A DNA stretch of 64,000 nt, taken from contig NZ_CP029985.1 of NCBI RefSeq assembly GCF_003355005.1, positions 2,161,001 to 2,225,000 on the forward strand. Direction: 5' to 3'. Under the pieces are notes generated by a model. That model did not search any database. It saw only the letters and a program-made list of their open reading frames with translations, and was not told the origin of the DNA. Numbering within the stretch: the first letter of the stretch is position 1; each line of letters starts with the position of its first letter. Made by a program: the position numbers and the translations under genes. This stretch comes from Sphingomonas sp. FARSPH. Lineage in GTDB: Bacteria; Pseudomonadota; Alphaproteobacteria; Sphingomonadales; Sphingomonadaceae. This document shows positions 49,012 to 58,042 of the stretch, piece after piece.

Positions 49012-50253
49012 TCAGCGCAGCGCCTTAACGGCCGGCGTGTCCATGCAGCGTAGCATCGCGTCTCGGGTCAGCGGGGGCGTCTGCGCGGGGGCGGTGTAGG
49101 GCGGGACCTCGAACGGCATGCCGATCTCTGCCGCGGCGAAGCCGGTGCCGTGGGTGCATTGCATCGCCTCCGCCAGCATCCGGGGCGGGGTGTCGTAGCC
49201 TTCGTAGGAGAGGCGGAAGGTGCCCCAGTGGATCGCGAGGCTGTGCGCGGCGCCGAGGCGCTGGTGGATCAGCGCGGCCTCGGCGGGGCCGACGTGGCTG
49301 CCCGACGACATCTGGCGGGGCACGAAGCGGAACGCGCCGATCGGGATCATCGCGAAGCGGATCGGGCCATAGGCCGCCGCCTCGCGCGGCCAGTTGCCGT
49401 CGCCGAAGCCCGTGTCGCCGGCGAAGAAGATGTTCCCGCCATTGCCCGGCAGGCGGACGACGAAGCTGGACCAGAGCGCGCGGTTGCGATCGGTGAACCA
49501 GCGGCTGCCCCAGTGATGGTTGCGCGTGACGATCACCTGCGCGCGGTCGCCGCGGCACCACATGCTCTCGCCGCAGCGCGGGGCGACGGGGGTGACCTTC
49601 AGACCCGTCGCGTCCAGTGTCGCGGCCTGCCCCCAGTCGAGCGCGGTCGCCTTTGCCCCGACCTGACCGATGACGCTGTCGTTGCCGAGGCTGGTGACGA
49701 TCTGCGGCCGGTCGCGCTGCCACAGGCGCTTCAGCGTCGCCTGGTCGAGATGGTCGTAGTGATTGTGGCTGACCAGCACGAGGTCGATCTTCGGCAGATC
49801 GTCGAACCGGATGCCGGGCGCGGCGACGCGCTTCGGCCCGAAGCCGAGCGGGCCGGCGCGGTCGACCCAGACGGGATCGGTCAGGATGTTGAGCCCCGCG
49901 GTCTGGATCAGCACGCTGGCATGGCCGACCCAGGTGACGCGCATCGCGTCGCCCTCGACGCGGGCGGGCGGGCGATCGGGCGTGACCGCGACGCTTGCGG
50001 GCCAGGCCGGGCGGCCGTCGCGCCCGGTCAGCTGGCGCCACAGGAAGCCCGCGCGGCTGCCGCCTGCGGGCGCCATGCGCAAGGTGTCGCCGTCCCCGTC
50101 CGGGTTGAAGAAGCGTTGCCCGTCGTAATGGTCGCTGTCCGGCCCCTCGTAATAGAGGCGGTCGAGGAAACGCGGCACGATCGTGATGCCGAGGCCGATC
50201 ACGACGACGACGATGACGAGGATGGCACCGATGATCTTGAGCGCTGTGGCCAC
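49012..50253 (-). CDS. MBL-fold metal-dependent hydrolase (UlaG/NAPE-PLD-like)
   Basis: The 413-aa protein begins with a membrane anchor or uncleaved signal (IIGAILVIVVVVIGLGITIV) and then a metallo-beta-lactamase fold with zinc motif SHNHYDHLD (about residue 165) and FAGDTGFGDG. The domain layout resembles the UlaG/NAPE-phospholipase D subgroup, lipid phosphodiesterases in some members. GTG start at 50253. Substrate unknown. Confidence 0.9.
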   Translation of the reverse strand: MATALKIIGAILVIVVVVIGLGITIVPRFLDRLYYEGPDSDHYDGQRFFNPDGDGDTLRMAPAGGSRAGFLWRQLTGRDGRPAWPASVAVTPDRPPARVEGDAMRVTWVGHASVLIQTAGLNILTDPVWVDRAGPLGFGPKRVAAPGIRFDDLPKIDLVLVSHNHYDHLDQATLKRLWQRDRPQIVTSLGNDSVIGQVGAKATALDWGQAATLDATGLKVTPVAPRCGESMWCRGDRAQVIVTRNHHWGSRWFTDRNRALWSSFVVRLPGNGGNIFFAGDTGFGDGNWPREAAAYGPIRFAMIPIGAFRFVPRQMSSGSHVGPAEAALIHQRLGAAHSLAIHWGTFRLSYEGYDTPPRMLAEAMQCTHGTGFAAAEIGMPFEVPPYTAPAQTPPLTRDAMLRCMDTPAVKALR

Positions 50254-50375
50254 AGACAGTCCAGGACAAGAGGATCGCGACCAACGCAGGTGCGCGATTG
50301 CGGTTCACCGGGCAAGCCCGCTTGCGCTGCGGCGTGGAGCCGATAGCATCGACGATCGTCTCAAAGGGGGAATGC

Positions 50376-51956
50376 ATGCGCCGGATTCTGTTGGCCTTTC
50401 TGCTGGGTGCGGCCGCCGTGCCGCATGGCGCGGCGGCGAAGACGGTCAAGGTCGACGAAGCGTCGATCGACCAGTTGCAGGCGATGATGGCCAAGGGGGA
50501 GGCGTCGAGCGTCGATTTGACCCGCGCCTATCTCGCCCGCATCGCGGCGATGGACCGCAGCGGACCGGCATTGCGCAGCGTCATCGCGATCAACCCCGAT
50601 GCGCTCGACCAGGCGAGGGCGCTGGACGCAGAGCGCAAGGCGGGGCGGGTGCGCGGGCCGCTGCACGGCGTTCCCGTCCTCATCAAGGACAATATCGAGA
50701 CCGCGGACCGGATGGCGACGACCGCGGGCAGCCTGGCGCTGAAGGACAATGTCACGCGTCGCGACGCGCCGGTGGTGGCGGAGCTGCGACGCGCGGGCGC
50801 GGTGATCCTGGGCAAGACCAACCTTTCCGAATGGGCGAACATCCGCTCGACGCATGCGATGAGCGGGTGGAGCGCGGTCGGCGGGCTGGTGAAAAACCCC
50901 TATGCGCTCGATCGCACCGCCTGCGGGTCGTCGTCGGGCTCCGGCGCAGCGGTGGCGGCGAGCTTCGCGACGGCCGCGGTGGGGACGGAGACGGACGGGT
51001 CGGTCGTCTGCCCGTCGTCGATCAACGGGCTGGTCGGGCTGAAGCCGTCGATCGGCCTGGTCAGCCGCACGCATGTCGTGCCGATCAGCCATAGCCAGGA
51101 TACGCCGGGGCCGATGGCGCGCAGCGTGCGCGACGTCGCGTTGCTGTTTTCCGCGATGGTCGCGCCCGATCCCGCCGATCCGGCGACGGCGGGTGCGGTG
51201 CGCAAGGATTATGCCGCCGGCCTGACGACGGCGGCGCTGTCGGGCCTGCGCGTCGGCGTGATCCGGCCCAAGGATCTGCCCGCGGACGTGGCGGCGCGAT
51301 ACGAAGCGGCGCTCGGCGTGCTGCGCGCCGCCGGTGCCGTGCTGGTCGACGTGACGCCGCCCAAGCTGGAGGGGATCGGCGATGCCGAATTCCTGGTGCT
51401 GCAGACCGAATTGAAGGCCGATCTCAACAGCTATCTGGCGACCACGCCGCCTGCGGTGACGGCGCGCACGCTCGATGCGCTGATCGCGTTCAACCGCGAC
51501 CATGCGGCGCAGGAGATGCCGTTCTTCGGCCAGGAAATCTTCGAGATGGCGGCGAAGACGGGCGGGCTGGACGATCCGGCGTACAAGGCGGCGCGCGCCA
51601 AGTCGCTGCGGCTGGCCGGGGCGCAGGGGATCGATGCGATGCTGAAGACGGCGGGGGTCAGCGTGCTGATCGAGCCGACGTATGCGGGCGCGTGGCTGAG
51701 CGATCCGGTCTATGGCGACCAGTATAATGGGCCGTCTGCATCCGAACTGCCGGCGATCGCGGGCTATCCGCATCTGACCGTGCCGATGGGGCTGGCGAAG
51801 GGGCTGCCCGTCGGGCTGTCGTTCATCGCGACCAAGGGGGGCGAGGCGAGCGTGCTCGGCGCGGGATACGCGTATGAGCAGCGGGCGAAGGCGCGCGTGG
51901 CACCGACGTATCGCGCGCAGGCGGACGTGGGGGCGGGGCTGGACGGGGTGCGGTGA
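50376..51956 (+). CDS. Amidase (amidase-signature family), secreted
   Basis: The 526-aa protein begins with a signal peptide (MRRILLAFLLGAAAVPHGAAA). The catalytic triad of the amidase-signature family is visible: lysine in VPVLIKDNIET, the cis-serine in GSSSGSGAAVAASFATAAVGTETDGS, and the nucleophile serine in the same block. C-terminal residues YPHLTVPMG are also typical. It hydrolyses amides in the periplasm; the substrate is not defined. AAAGGGGG precedes the ATG. Confidence 0.95.
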   Translation: MRRILLAFLLGAAAVPHGAAAKTVKVDEASIDQLQAMMAKGEASSVDLTRAYLARIAAMDRSGPALRSVIAINPDALDQARALDAERKAGRVRGPLHGVPVLIKDNIETADRMATTAGSLALKDNVTRRDAPVVAELRRAGAVILGKTNLSEWANIRSTHAMSGWSAVGGLVKNPYALDRTACGSSSGSGAAVAASFATAAVGTETDGSVVCPSSINGLVGLKPSIGLVSRTHVVPISHSQDTPGPMARSVRDVALLFSAMVAPDPADPATAGAVRKDYAAGLTTAALSGLRVGVIRPKDLPADVAARYEAALGVLRAAGAVLVDVTPPKLEGIGDAEFLVLQTELKADLNSYLATTPPAVTARTLDALIAFNRDHAAQEMPFFGQEIFEMAAKTGGLDDPAYKAARAKSLRLAGAQGIDAMLKTAGVSVLIEPTYAGAWLSDPVYGDQYNGPSASELPAIAGYPHLTVPMGLAKGLPVGLSFIATKGGEASVLGAGYAYEQRAKARVAPTYRAQADVGAGLDGVR

Positions 51957-52012
51957 TCCACGAGCGCCTGCGCGTCACCCGGATCAGGTCCGGGGTCAGG
52001 AGCAGGCCGTCT

Positions 52013-52408
52013 CTACCCCTGCCGCGCGACGCGGGCCTGCCACAACATCAGCAGCGGGACGACGCCGAGCTCCATCGCCAGCCCGAACAGATGCCCCGCC
52101 GACGGCGCGCCGACGCTGGCGAGCGAGACGACACGCGCGCAGCCGCCCGCGACGATCAGCGCGCCGAGCAGGCGGAAGCGCGGGCCCTTGTTGGCAATGT
52201 CGGGGATGCAGGTAACGAAGGCGACGCCGACCGCGAAGAAGATGCCCGAGACGTAGCGGAAATGGCTGTCGAGATCGCGCGGAACGACCGGCGGATGACC
52301 GAGGAAGCCGGGGCCGCGCAGGATGCCGAGGCCGCCGATCGCGAGCGGGACGAGACAGGCGATCGCGACCACCACCTGCAAGAGGCGCAGTTCCAGACGC
52401 GCGCTCAT
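52013..52408 (-). CDS. DUF4345-like membrane protein
   Basis: The 131-aa protein has four hydrophobic segments (residues about 8-30, 50-68, 78-96 and 105-124) and the motif RDLDSHFRYVSGIFFAVGVAF that suggests DUF4345. The function is unknown. Its start overlaps the stop of the upstream DUF2721-like gene. Confidence 0.8.
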   Translation of the reverse strand: MSARLELRLLQVVVAIACLVPLAIGGLGILRGPGFLGHPPVVPRDLDSHFRYVSGIFFAVGVAFVTCIPDIANKGPRFRLLGALIVAGGCARVVSLASVGAPSAGHLFGLAMELGVVPLLMLWQARVARQG

Positions 52409-52863
52409 GCCAGGATCTCCTTGCGGACGTGGATCGCGCGCAGCGACACGCGCACTTCCCACATGAAGGCGGTGAGGCACAGGATCAGCAGCGACACCGC
52501 GACGATGAACGCCAGCGCGATCCACGTGCCGATATGCAGCTTGGCGAGATTGGCGACGAACAGCATCGCGATGACGATACATGCCATGACCGCGCTCGAC
52601 ACCGCCAGGAACAACGCGCCGTTGATGATCGACATCCGCTCGTCCAGCAGCTTCAGTTCCCACTTGCGGCGCACCGCCTCGTCGCCGTCGATGTCGCCCA
52701 GCAGCGTCTCCAGCGCCCGCGCCCGGTCGATGACGCGCGCGAGCCGGCCGGCGAGGACGTTGAGGATCTGGCCGATCGCCGCCAGCATGAACACGGGCGC
52801 CAGCGATAGCTGAATAGTCTGCGCGATGGTGGTGACGGCGGGCATGGTCGGCATGGTGGACAT
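52405..52863 (-). CDS. DUF2721-family membrane protein
   Basis: The 152-aa protein has an N-terminal hydrophobic segment (TIQLSLAPVFMLAAIGQILNVLAGRLARVIDRAR, characteristic of DUF2721) and two further helices (about residues 78-100 and 108-132). Function unknown. Several ATGs cluster at the start (52866, 52863, 52854); ATG 52863 is used. It forms an operon with the DUF4345-like gene. Confidence 0.85.
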   Translation of the reverse strand: MSTMPTMPAVTTIAQTIQLSLAPVFMLAAIGQILNVLAGRLARVIDRARALETLLGDIDGDEAVRRKWELKLLDERMSIINGALFLAVSSAVMACIVIAMLFVANLAKLHIGTWIALAFIVAVSLLILCLTAFMWEVRVSLRAIHVRKEILA

Positions 52864-52944
52864 CATAGGGGGGACGCGCCGTAGCGGAAGGGGCGTAAAC
52901 GGCCCTATGGCTGCACCGGTTGGTAACTCCTGGGGGATAAGGCG

Positions 52945-54042
52945 GTGCACGTGACCAAGCCGATGCTCCTCGCCGATTTCCAGCGGCTGCCGCCATCGCT
53001 GCGCGCGACCGTCGCGGACGGGCTGGCGACCGCGATCGATGCGGTCGCGGCGGCGGGGCCGGCGAGCCACGCCTTCCTGCGTTATGGCTGGTATGCCGCG
53101 GCGCTCGCGGCATACGGCGGCGCGGCGCGGACGTTGGTGGTGGAAGAGGACCAGCGTGCGGTGCTCGCGCTGCCGTTCGTCGGCTTCGGGCCGGGGCCGC
53201 TCCGGCTGGCGGCGGTGCCGGGCAGTTACTGGCCGTTCCGCAGCTTTCCGGTCGCATACGGCATCGGCGAGGGCGTGTGGGACGCGGCGCTGGACGCGCT
53301 GGCGGGCGCGGTCAACGGCCTGCGCATCGGCCCGGTCTATGACGACGACGCCAGCGCGATGCCGCTGATCGCGGCGGCGCGGCGGGCGGGCTGGTGTGCG
53401 ATGCCGCGCTTCGTCGCGGACAGCTGGCTGCTCGACATGGCGGCGTTGCAGGCGGACGGCGGCTGGCCGCGCAATTCGACGTTGCGGAAGAACCGCTTCC
53501 ACGAAAAGCATCTGGCGGCGCATGGCGAACCGGGTTGGCATTTCCTGACCGGTGCGGACTGGCCCGCGGCGTTCGACCGGCTGGCGGCGGTGGAGGAGGC
53601 GAGCTGGATCGCGTCGCGCACCGACGGCAGCGACGCGAAATTCACCGCGACCGGCCACGGCGCCTTCTGGCGCGCGGCGGCGGCCGATCCGGTGGTGGCG
53701 GCGATGCTGCGTGCGGCGTTGCTGACGATCGACGGGCGGCCGGCGGCGTTTTCGTTCGATATCGATGCCGGCGACCTAAAATATGCGATCGCCAACAGCT
53801 ACGACCCCGCTTATGCCAAGCATTCGCCGGGCAAGCTGCTCTATTACCGCAACCTCGTCGAGGCGCTGGGCCGCGGCGTCGCGCGCGTCGATTGGGGCGC
53901 GGGCGACAGCGGGTACAAACAGGTGATCGGCGCCGACAAGGGGCCGGCGATCCGCGACTGGCTGCTGCTGCGGCCCGGTCTGCCGGCGCTGGCGGGACGG
54001 ATGCTGCGGGGGATGTGGGCGCGGTCGGGTCAGCGACACTGA
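52945..54042 (+). CDS. GNAT/CelD-like acetyltransferase
   Basis: The protein of about 365 residues has the BioF2-like/CelD acetyltransferase pattern: FHEKHLAAHGEPGWHFLTGADWPAAFDRLAAVEEASWIASR, then FWRAAAADPVVAAMLRAALLTIDGRPAAFSFDID and KHSPGKLLYYRNLVEALGRGVARVDWGAGDSGYKQ. Members transfer acyl groups, for example to cellulose or to cell-surface sugars. The start is among GTG 52945, GTG 52951 and ATG 52963. Confidence 0.85.
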   Translation: MHVTKPMLLADFQRLPPSLRATVADGLATAIDAVAAAGPASHAFLRYGWYAAALAAYGGAARTLVVEEDQRAVLALPFVGFGPGPLRLAAVPGSYWPFRSFPVAYGIGEGVWDAALDALAGAVNGLRIGPVYDDDASAMPLIAAARRAGWCAMPRFVADSWLLDMAALQADGGWPRNSTLRKNRFHEKHLAAHGEPGWHFLTGADWPAAFDRLAAVEEASWIASRTDGSDAKFTATGHGAFWRAAAADPVVAAMLRAALLTIDGRPAAFSFDIDAGDLKYAIANSYDPAYAKHSPGKLLYYRNLVEALGRGVARVDWGAGDSGYKQVIGADKGPAIRDWLLLRPGLPALAGRMLRGMWARSGQRH

Positions 54043-54075
54043 GCCCGCGCGGCCGGCCGGCGCGTTAGGGGGTTC

Positions 54076-54621
54076 ATGCGCATATTCATCGATTTCGAGG
54101 CGTCCTCGCTCGGCAAGACCAGCTATCCGATCGAGGTGGCTTGGGTGTTCGAGGACGGGCGCGAGGAAAGCCACCTGATCCGCCCGCCCGAACGCTGGGA
54201 CGACTGGGACCCGGCGGCCGAAGCGGTGCATCATATCGCGCGCGAAACGCTGGAGCGGGACGGCACGGCTCATGACGTCGTTGCGCGCCGGATGGTCGAC
54301 GCGCTTGCCGGGCACGACCTGTTCGCGAGTGCGCCGTCGTGGGACGGCAAGTGGCTGAGCGCGCTGTTGCGTGCGGCGAAGCTGCCGCGCCACAGCCTGC
54401 GCCTGCGCGACACGGACGAGGCGTTCCGCGACGGCGCGGCGGACGTGCTGGCGGCGACGGTGCCGCGCGAACGCGTCGGCGCGCTGGTCGAGGAAGCGGT
54501 ACGGATCGCGACCGCGGACGATGGCGGCCCCCCCGCGCACCGCGCGCTGGCCGATGCGCGTGGAGAACTCGCGACCTACCGCCGCGTCCGCGCGGTGGCG
54601 CGCGAGCTGGCGGCGCGATAG
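54076..54621 (+). CDS. DEDDh-type 3'-5' exonuclease-like protein
   Basis: The 181-aa protein has the exonuclease sites of the DnaQ family: IDFEASSL (first aspartate and glutamate), SAPSWDGKWLSALL (second aspartate) and PAHRALADARGELATY (histidine and last aspartate). It has no other domain. It may act in DNA or RNA trimming. It is followed after 9 bp by the DUF4169-like frame. Confidence 0.88.
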   Translation: MRIFIDFEASSLGKTSYPIEVAWVFEDGREESHLIRPPERWDDWDPAAEAVHHIARETLERDGTAHDVVARRMVDALAGHDLFASAPSWDGKWLSALLRAAKLPRHSLRLRDTDEAFRDGAADVLAATVPRERVGALVEEAVRIATADDGGPPAHRALADARGELATYRRVRAVARELAAR

Positions 54622-54630
54622 ACGCGGCGT

Positions 54631-55536
54631 ATGGGTGAGATCATCAACCTGCGTCAGGCGCGCAAAGCGAAGGCGCGCGCGGACGCCGCGCGCACGGCGG
54701 AGGCCAATCGCGCGAAATTCGGGCGGACGAAGGCGGAAAAGGTCAACGACGCAGCCGACCGCGCGCGCATCGAGCGCACGCTGGATGGCGCGAAGCGGGA
54801 CGATCGAGGCGCCCGCCCCCGCGCCCGATTGTCGGCATTTGGCCAAGGCAGGCGGCGTAAGACCGCGTTAAGCAGTGCGACCTACCTCCGATCGTGGACA
54901 AGGAGCATTATGCTGACCGCGATCGATGCTTCCGAGCAACTCAACCTCGTCATGACGCATGTGCGGCATGGCATCGTCATGTACGACGGCGACGAGGTCA
55001 TCTGCCTCATCAACCGGCACGTCGGCGCGATCTTCGGCTTTGCGATCGGCGAGGTCGGGCCGGGATCGTCCGTCGCGGAATATCTGGCCTGCGTCGGCAA
55101 GGCGGTCGGCTGGTCCGCCGATCGGATCGCGCGGGTCCACGCCAATCACCGCGACTGGAGCCGAAAGGGCGTGCCCGTCGCGGTCGATCATCATTTCGAC
55201 GACGGCAAGGTGTTCGAGGTGCGGTTCGATCCCCGCCGCGGCGGCGGCGCGATCCTGACCTTTATCGACGTGACGCACGAGCGCGACCTGCGCCGCAAGG
55301 ACGAACGGCGCGAAATGCTGGCCCGGCAGGCGAGCGCGCTGCTCGCGGGCGTCGCGCGGATTTCGTCGAACACGCGCATCGTCGCCTTCAACGCCAGCAT
55401 CGAGGCCGCGCGGCTCGGCGAACTGGGCCGCGGCTTCGCGGTGGTCGCCGACGAGGTGCGCGATCTGGCGCGCCAGACGTCGGGCGTGGTCAACGAGATC
55501 GCGCGGCTGAACGAGGATTCGCTCAGCCTGACATGA
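54631..55536 (+). CDS. DUF4169-like segment open into a PAS/MCP-signalling protein
   Basis: The uninterrupted frame encodes 301 residues. Residues 1-60 (GEIINLRQARKAKARADAA, then RTKAEKVNDAADRARIERTLDGAKRDD) match DUF4169, which normally is a separate small protein. Residues about 61-93 look non-coding. From residue 94 on, a PAS-like part and a chemotaxis signalling tip follow, with their own start at 54910. No stop codon separates the two. Either the two proteins are fused here, or both the DUF4169 stop is lost and the second gene is still made from its own start. Confidence 0.6.
   Translation: MGEIINLRQARKAKARADAARTAEANRAKFGRTKAEKVNDAADRARIERTLDGAKRDDRGARPRARLSAFGQGRRRKTALSSATYLRSWTRSIMLTAIDASEQLNLVMTHVRHGIVMYDGDEVICLINRHVGAIFGFAIGEVGPGSSVAEYLACVGKAVGWSADRIARVHANHRDWSRKGVPVAVDHHFDDGKVFEVRFDPRRGGGAILTFIDVTHERDLRRKDERREMLARQASALLAGVARISSNTRIVAFNASIEAARLGELGRGFAVVADEVRDLARQTSGVVNEIARLNEDSLSLT
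54910..55536 (+). CDS. PAS domain protein with methyl-accepting signalling tip
   Basis: The 208-aa protein from the internal ATG has a PAS-like sensor (residues about 10-125, VRHGIVMYDGDEVICLINRHVGAIFGFA) and then the conserved hairpin tip of chemoreceptors, ISSNTRIVAFNASIEAARLGELGRGFAVVADEVRDLARQTSG. AAGGAG stands 4 bp before ATG. It lacks membrane helices and methylation helices of full length, so it is a small soluble receptor-like protein. It may signal to CheA/CheW; no che genes are near. Confidence 0.8.
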   Translation: MLTAIDASEQLNLVMTHVRHGIVMYDGDEVICLINRHVGAIFGFAIGEVGPGSSVAEYLACVGKAVGWSADRIARVHANHRDWSRKGVPVAVDHHFDDGKVFEVRFDPRRGGGAILTFIDVTHERDLRRKDERREMLARQASALLAGVARISSNTRIVAFNASIEAARLGELGRGFAVVADEVRDLARQTSGVVNEIARLNEDSLSLT

Positions 55537-55546
55537 CGCGCGCCGC

Positions 55547-56227
55547 CTATTGCCGGATATACCGGAAATACCAGACCTCGTGCCCCTGCCGGCGCGCCTT
55601 GCGTTCGTAGCGGGTTTCAGGCCAGTCGGCGGGGCGGGTCAGGAAATCCTGCGGGCCTTCAGCAGTCCAGGTGAAGTCGCGGCGCTGGTTCATCACCATC
55701 ATCGACCAGCGGCAATAGGTGGGATCGTCGGTGCCGAGGCGGAATTCGGCGCCCGGCTTCAGCTTGGCGGCGATGACGTCGAGCGGGCCGTGGTTGACCA
55801 TGCGGCGTTTGGCATGGCGCGCCTTGGGCCAGGGATCGGGATGGAGCAGGTAGAGGCGCGACAGGCTGGCGTCGGGCAGGCGCTCCAGTACCTCGATCGC
55901 ATCGCCCATGTGCAGGCGCACGTTCGCGAGCGCGCCGTCGCGGATATGGCCGAGCGCGCCGACGACGCCGTTGAGGAACGGCTCGCAGCCGATGAAGCCG
56001 GTGCCCGGGCGCATCGCCGCCTGGCCGGCGAGATGCTCGCCCGCGCCGAAGCCGATCTCCACCTCCAGCGGGCGGTCGTCGCCGAACAGGCGCATCGCGT
56101 CGAGCGCGCCGTCCTCCGGCACGCTGACGGTCGGCAGCAATTCCTCGACCAGCGCGGCCTGGCCCTGACGCAATTTGTGGCCCTGGCGGCGGCCGTAGAG
56201 GCGACGGATGGAAACGGGATCGTTCAT
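55547..56227 (-). CDS. trmB: tRNA (guanine-N7)-methyltransferase TrmB
   Basis: The 226-aa enzyme methylates G46 of tRNA. The SAM site is EVEIGFGAGEHLAGQAA (about residue 56), and the family motif LYLLHPDPWPKARHAKRRMVN (about 125-145) is present with RLGTDDPTY. Length and order of motifs fit TrmB. It is convergent with the PAS/MCP gene. Confidence 0.97.
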   Translation of the reverse strand: MNDPVSIRRLYGRRQGHKLRQGQAALVEELLPTVSVPEDGALDAMRLFGDDRPLEVEIGFGAGEHLAGQAAMRPGTGFIGCEPFLNGVVGALGHIRDGALANVRLHMGDAIEVLERLPDASLSRLYLLHPDPWPKARHAKRRMVNHGPLDVIAAKLKPGAEFRLGTDDPTYCRWSMMVMNQRRDFTWTAEGPQDFLTRPADWPETRYERKARRQGHEVWYFRYIRQ

Positions 56228-56332
56228 GGGAGCGCGGCCTTAACCGCATCACGCGTCGCTGGCAAAACGGGCGGTCGGAAAGGGCAGGGCGCCGCGGAGC
56301 AAAAGCGCGTGCTTGCCCGTTACAGAAGCGAA

Positions 56333-57133
56333 ATGGCGGACACGCACGACGACGACCTGAAGGCGGCGGACGCCAAGGACCTGCACCGCACCGTGCGCGA
56401 GGAGGGGGAGGCGGAACTGCGCCGCCCTGCGATGTCGCTGTTCTGGTCGGGGCTGGCGGCGGGCGTCGCGATCAGCACGTCGCTGATCGTCGAGGCGGCA
56501 TTGTATGCGCATCTGCCCGACACGCCCTGGCGTCCGCTGCTCGTCGGGCTGGGCTATCCGGTCGGGTTCCTGCTCGTCGTGCTCGGACGGATGCAGTTGT
56601 TCACCGAAAGCACGATCACCGCGATGCTGCCGCTGGTGACGCGGCCGTCGGCCTGGGCGTTGCGCCGGACGGTGCGTTTGTGGACCATCGTGCTGTTCGC
56701 CAATCTGTGTGGCACCGCCCTCGCCGCTTTGGGGGTGGCGACCGGGGCGATCGGCGACGATGCGCTGCGCGAGGCGGCGGTGGCAGTTGCGCGGAAGATC
56801 ACCGAACTGTCGCCGGCGCGGACCTTCGTCAACGCGATTCCCGCGGGGTTCCTGATCGCGGTGCTCGCCTGGGTGTTGCCCAGCGCGCGCAGCCAGAGTT
56901 TCTGGCTGATCCTTGCCTTCACCTATGTCGTGACGATCGCGGGGTTCAGCCATTCGGTGGTAGGGTCGGATCAGGCGTTCCTGCTGCTGTTCAGTGGGCA
57001 GACGGATGTCGTCCGCACGATACTGGAATTGATCGCGCCGGCGGTGCTGGGCAATCTGGTCGGCGGCGCGGGGATATTCGCGCTGCTCGCCCATGCCCAG
57101 GTGCGCGGCGAAATGCCGGAGGAGCTTGCATGA
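56333..57133 (+). CDS. Formate/nitrite transporter (FNT) family protein
   Basis: The 266-aa protein has six membrane helices with FNT marks: FWSGLAAGVAISTSL, GYPVGFLLVVLGRMQLFTESTITAMLPL (loop with LFTEST), ANLCGTALAAL and AIPAGFLIAVLAWV, and HSVVGSDQAF. The family conducts formate, nitrite or hydrosulfide; this subgroup is close to YfdC-like proteins with unknown substrate. The N-terminal 45 residues are charged and cytoplasmic. Confidence 0.92.
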   Translation: MADTHDDDLKAADAKDLHRTVREEGEAELRRPAMSLFWSGLAAGVAISTSLIVEAALYAHLPDTPWRPLLVGLGYPVGFLLVVLGRMQLFTESTITAMLPLVTRPSAWALRRTVRLWTIVLFANLCGTALAALGVATGAIGDDALREAAVAVARKITELSPARTFVNAIPAGFLIAVLAWVLPSARSQSFWLILAFTYVVTIAGFSHSVVGSDQAFLLLFSGQTDVVRTILELIAPAVLGNLVGGAGIFALLAHAQVRGEMPEELA

Positions 57134-57525
57134 CCGCGACGACGACTTTGCCCGCCACCGTGATCAAGGACCGGGACGAGGACACGGCAACGCCCGCGGG
57201 CGACGGCGTCGTCGCCGCCGCTGCGGAGGCGGTCGGCGATGTCGTGCGCGAGCTGAAGCGGCATCCCGCGATGCTGGCGGTGGCGTTGGGCACCGTCGCG
57301 ATCGGTGTCGTCGCCCGCCGGCCGAAGCTGGTCGGCGGCGGCGGCCGCATGCTCGCCGCGCAACTGGTCGCGGCGGTCGGGGCGACGGCGCGTACGCGAT
57401 TGCTGTCGAGCGGGGATGGCAAGGGAACACCCGCGCACCCGCTGGCCGACATGGCGGCAGGCGTCGCGATCGACTGGGCAGTGCGTGCGGTCCGCGAAGG
57501 CCGGCACCCCGGTCGAAAGCGCTGA
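57130..57525 (+). CDS. Hypothetical protein coupled to the FNT gene
   Basis: The 131-aa protein overlaps the FNT stop by 4 bp (ATGA). It has an acidic start, one hydrophobic segment (residues about 47-62, PAMLAVALGTVAIGVVA), a glycine-rich part (VGGGGRMLAAQLVAAVG) and a basic tail. No family is recognised; the operon suggests a link to the channel or to the membrane. Confidence 0.7.
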   Translation: MTATTTLPATVIKDRDEDTATPAGDGVVAAAAEAVGDVVRELKRHPAMLAVALGTVAIGVVARRPKLVGGGGRMLAAQLVAAVGATARTRLLSSGDGKGTPAHPLADMAAGVAIDWAVRAVREGRHPGRKR

Positions 57526-57589
57526 TCGGGCCGTTACATTTACCTTCTGGTTACTACGGCTCGGGCATAACGGCGCCAAGAGGACCCTT

Positions 57590-57949
57590 ATGGACGACCT
57601 GACCGAAAACCCGAGGCAGAAGCGCAGCACCGTCATCGTTCGTGCGATGGTGACCATCCCGGGCAGCGACCGGCAGATCGAGCGTCGCGTGCGCAATCTG
57701 TCGCTGACCGGTGCGTGCATCGAACATACCGGCGAACTGACGCCAGGCATGGGGCTGAAGCTCGACATGGGCACGCTGCGCGAGCTGGACGGCACGGTGA
57801 TGTGGGTCACCGAGCGGCTTGCCGGGCTACGCTTCGAACAGCCGGTCAACCTGGACGAGGCGCGCAAGCCGCGCACCGCGGGGGTCACCGAGATCGGCGG
57901 GGTACAGGTCGGCTGGATGAGCGACATCCGCCACGCCTATCGCCGCTGA
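57590..57949 (+). CDS. PilZ domain protein
   Basis: The 119-aa protein has a PilZ-like domain: RSTVIVRAMVTIPGSDRQIERRVRNLSLTGACIEH (NLSLTGA pattern of the c-di-GMP site), then LDGTVMWVTERLAGLRFEQPV. It probably binds cyclic-di-GMP and may work with the GGDEF-EAL protein. AGAGGA precedes the ATG. Confidence 0.88.
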   Translation: MDDLTENPRQKRSTVIVRAMVTIPGSDRQIERRVRNLSLTGACIEHTGELTPGMGLKLDMGTLRELDGTVMWVTERLAGLRFEQPVNLDEARKPRTAGVTEIGGVQVGWMSDIRHAYRR

Positions 57950-57980
57950 ACCGCAAGCAGGTTTTCACGACGACGCACAG

Positions 57981-58011
57981 AAAAAACCCCGGGTCGCCCC
58001 GGGGTTTTTTT
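57981..58011. terminator. Bidirectional terminator between PilZ gene and metK
   Basis: A GC-rich hairpin (ACCCCGGG-TCGC-CCCGGGGT) has A6 on its left and T7 on its right, so it ends transcription from both converging genes. Confidence 0.92.
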
Positions 58012-58042
58012 CGTATCGGCGGTGCCGGCGGGGGCCGCGACG

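Noticed and set aside
48871..49053. 60-aa frame containing FNVRFSPKADL
   Set aside because: This peptide pattern comes from a dispersed repeat known from many spurious predictions, and the frame overlaps a better candidate.
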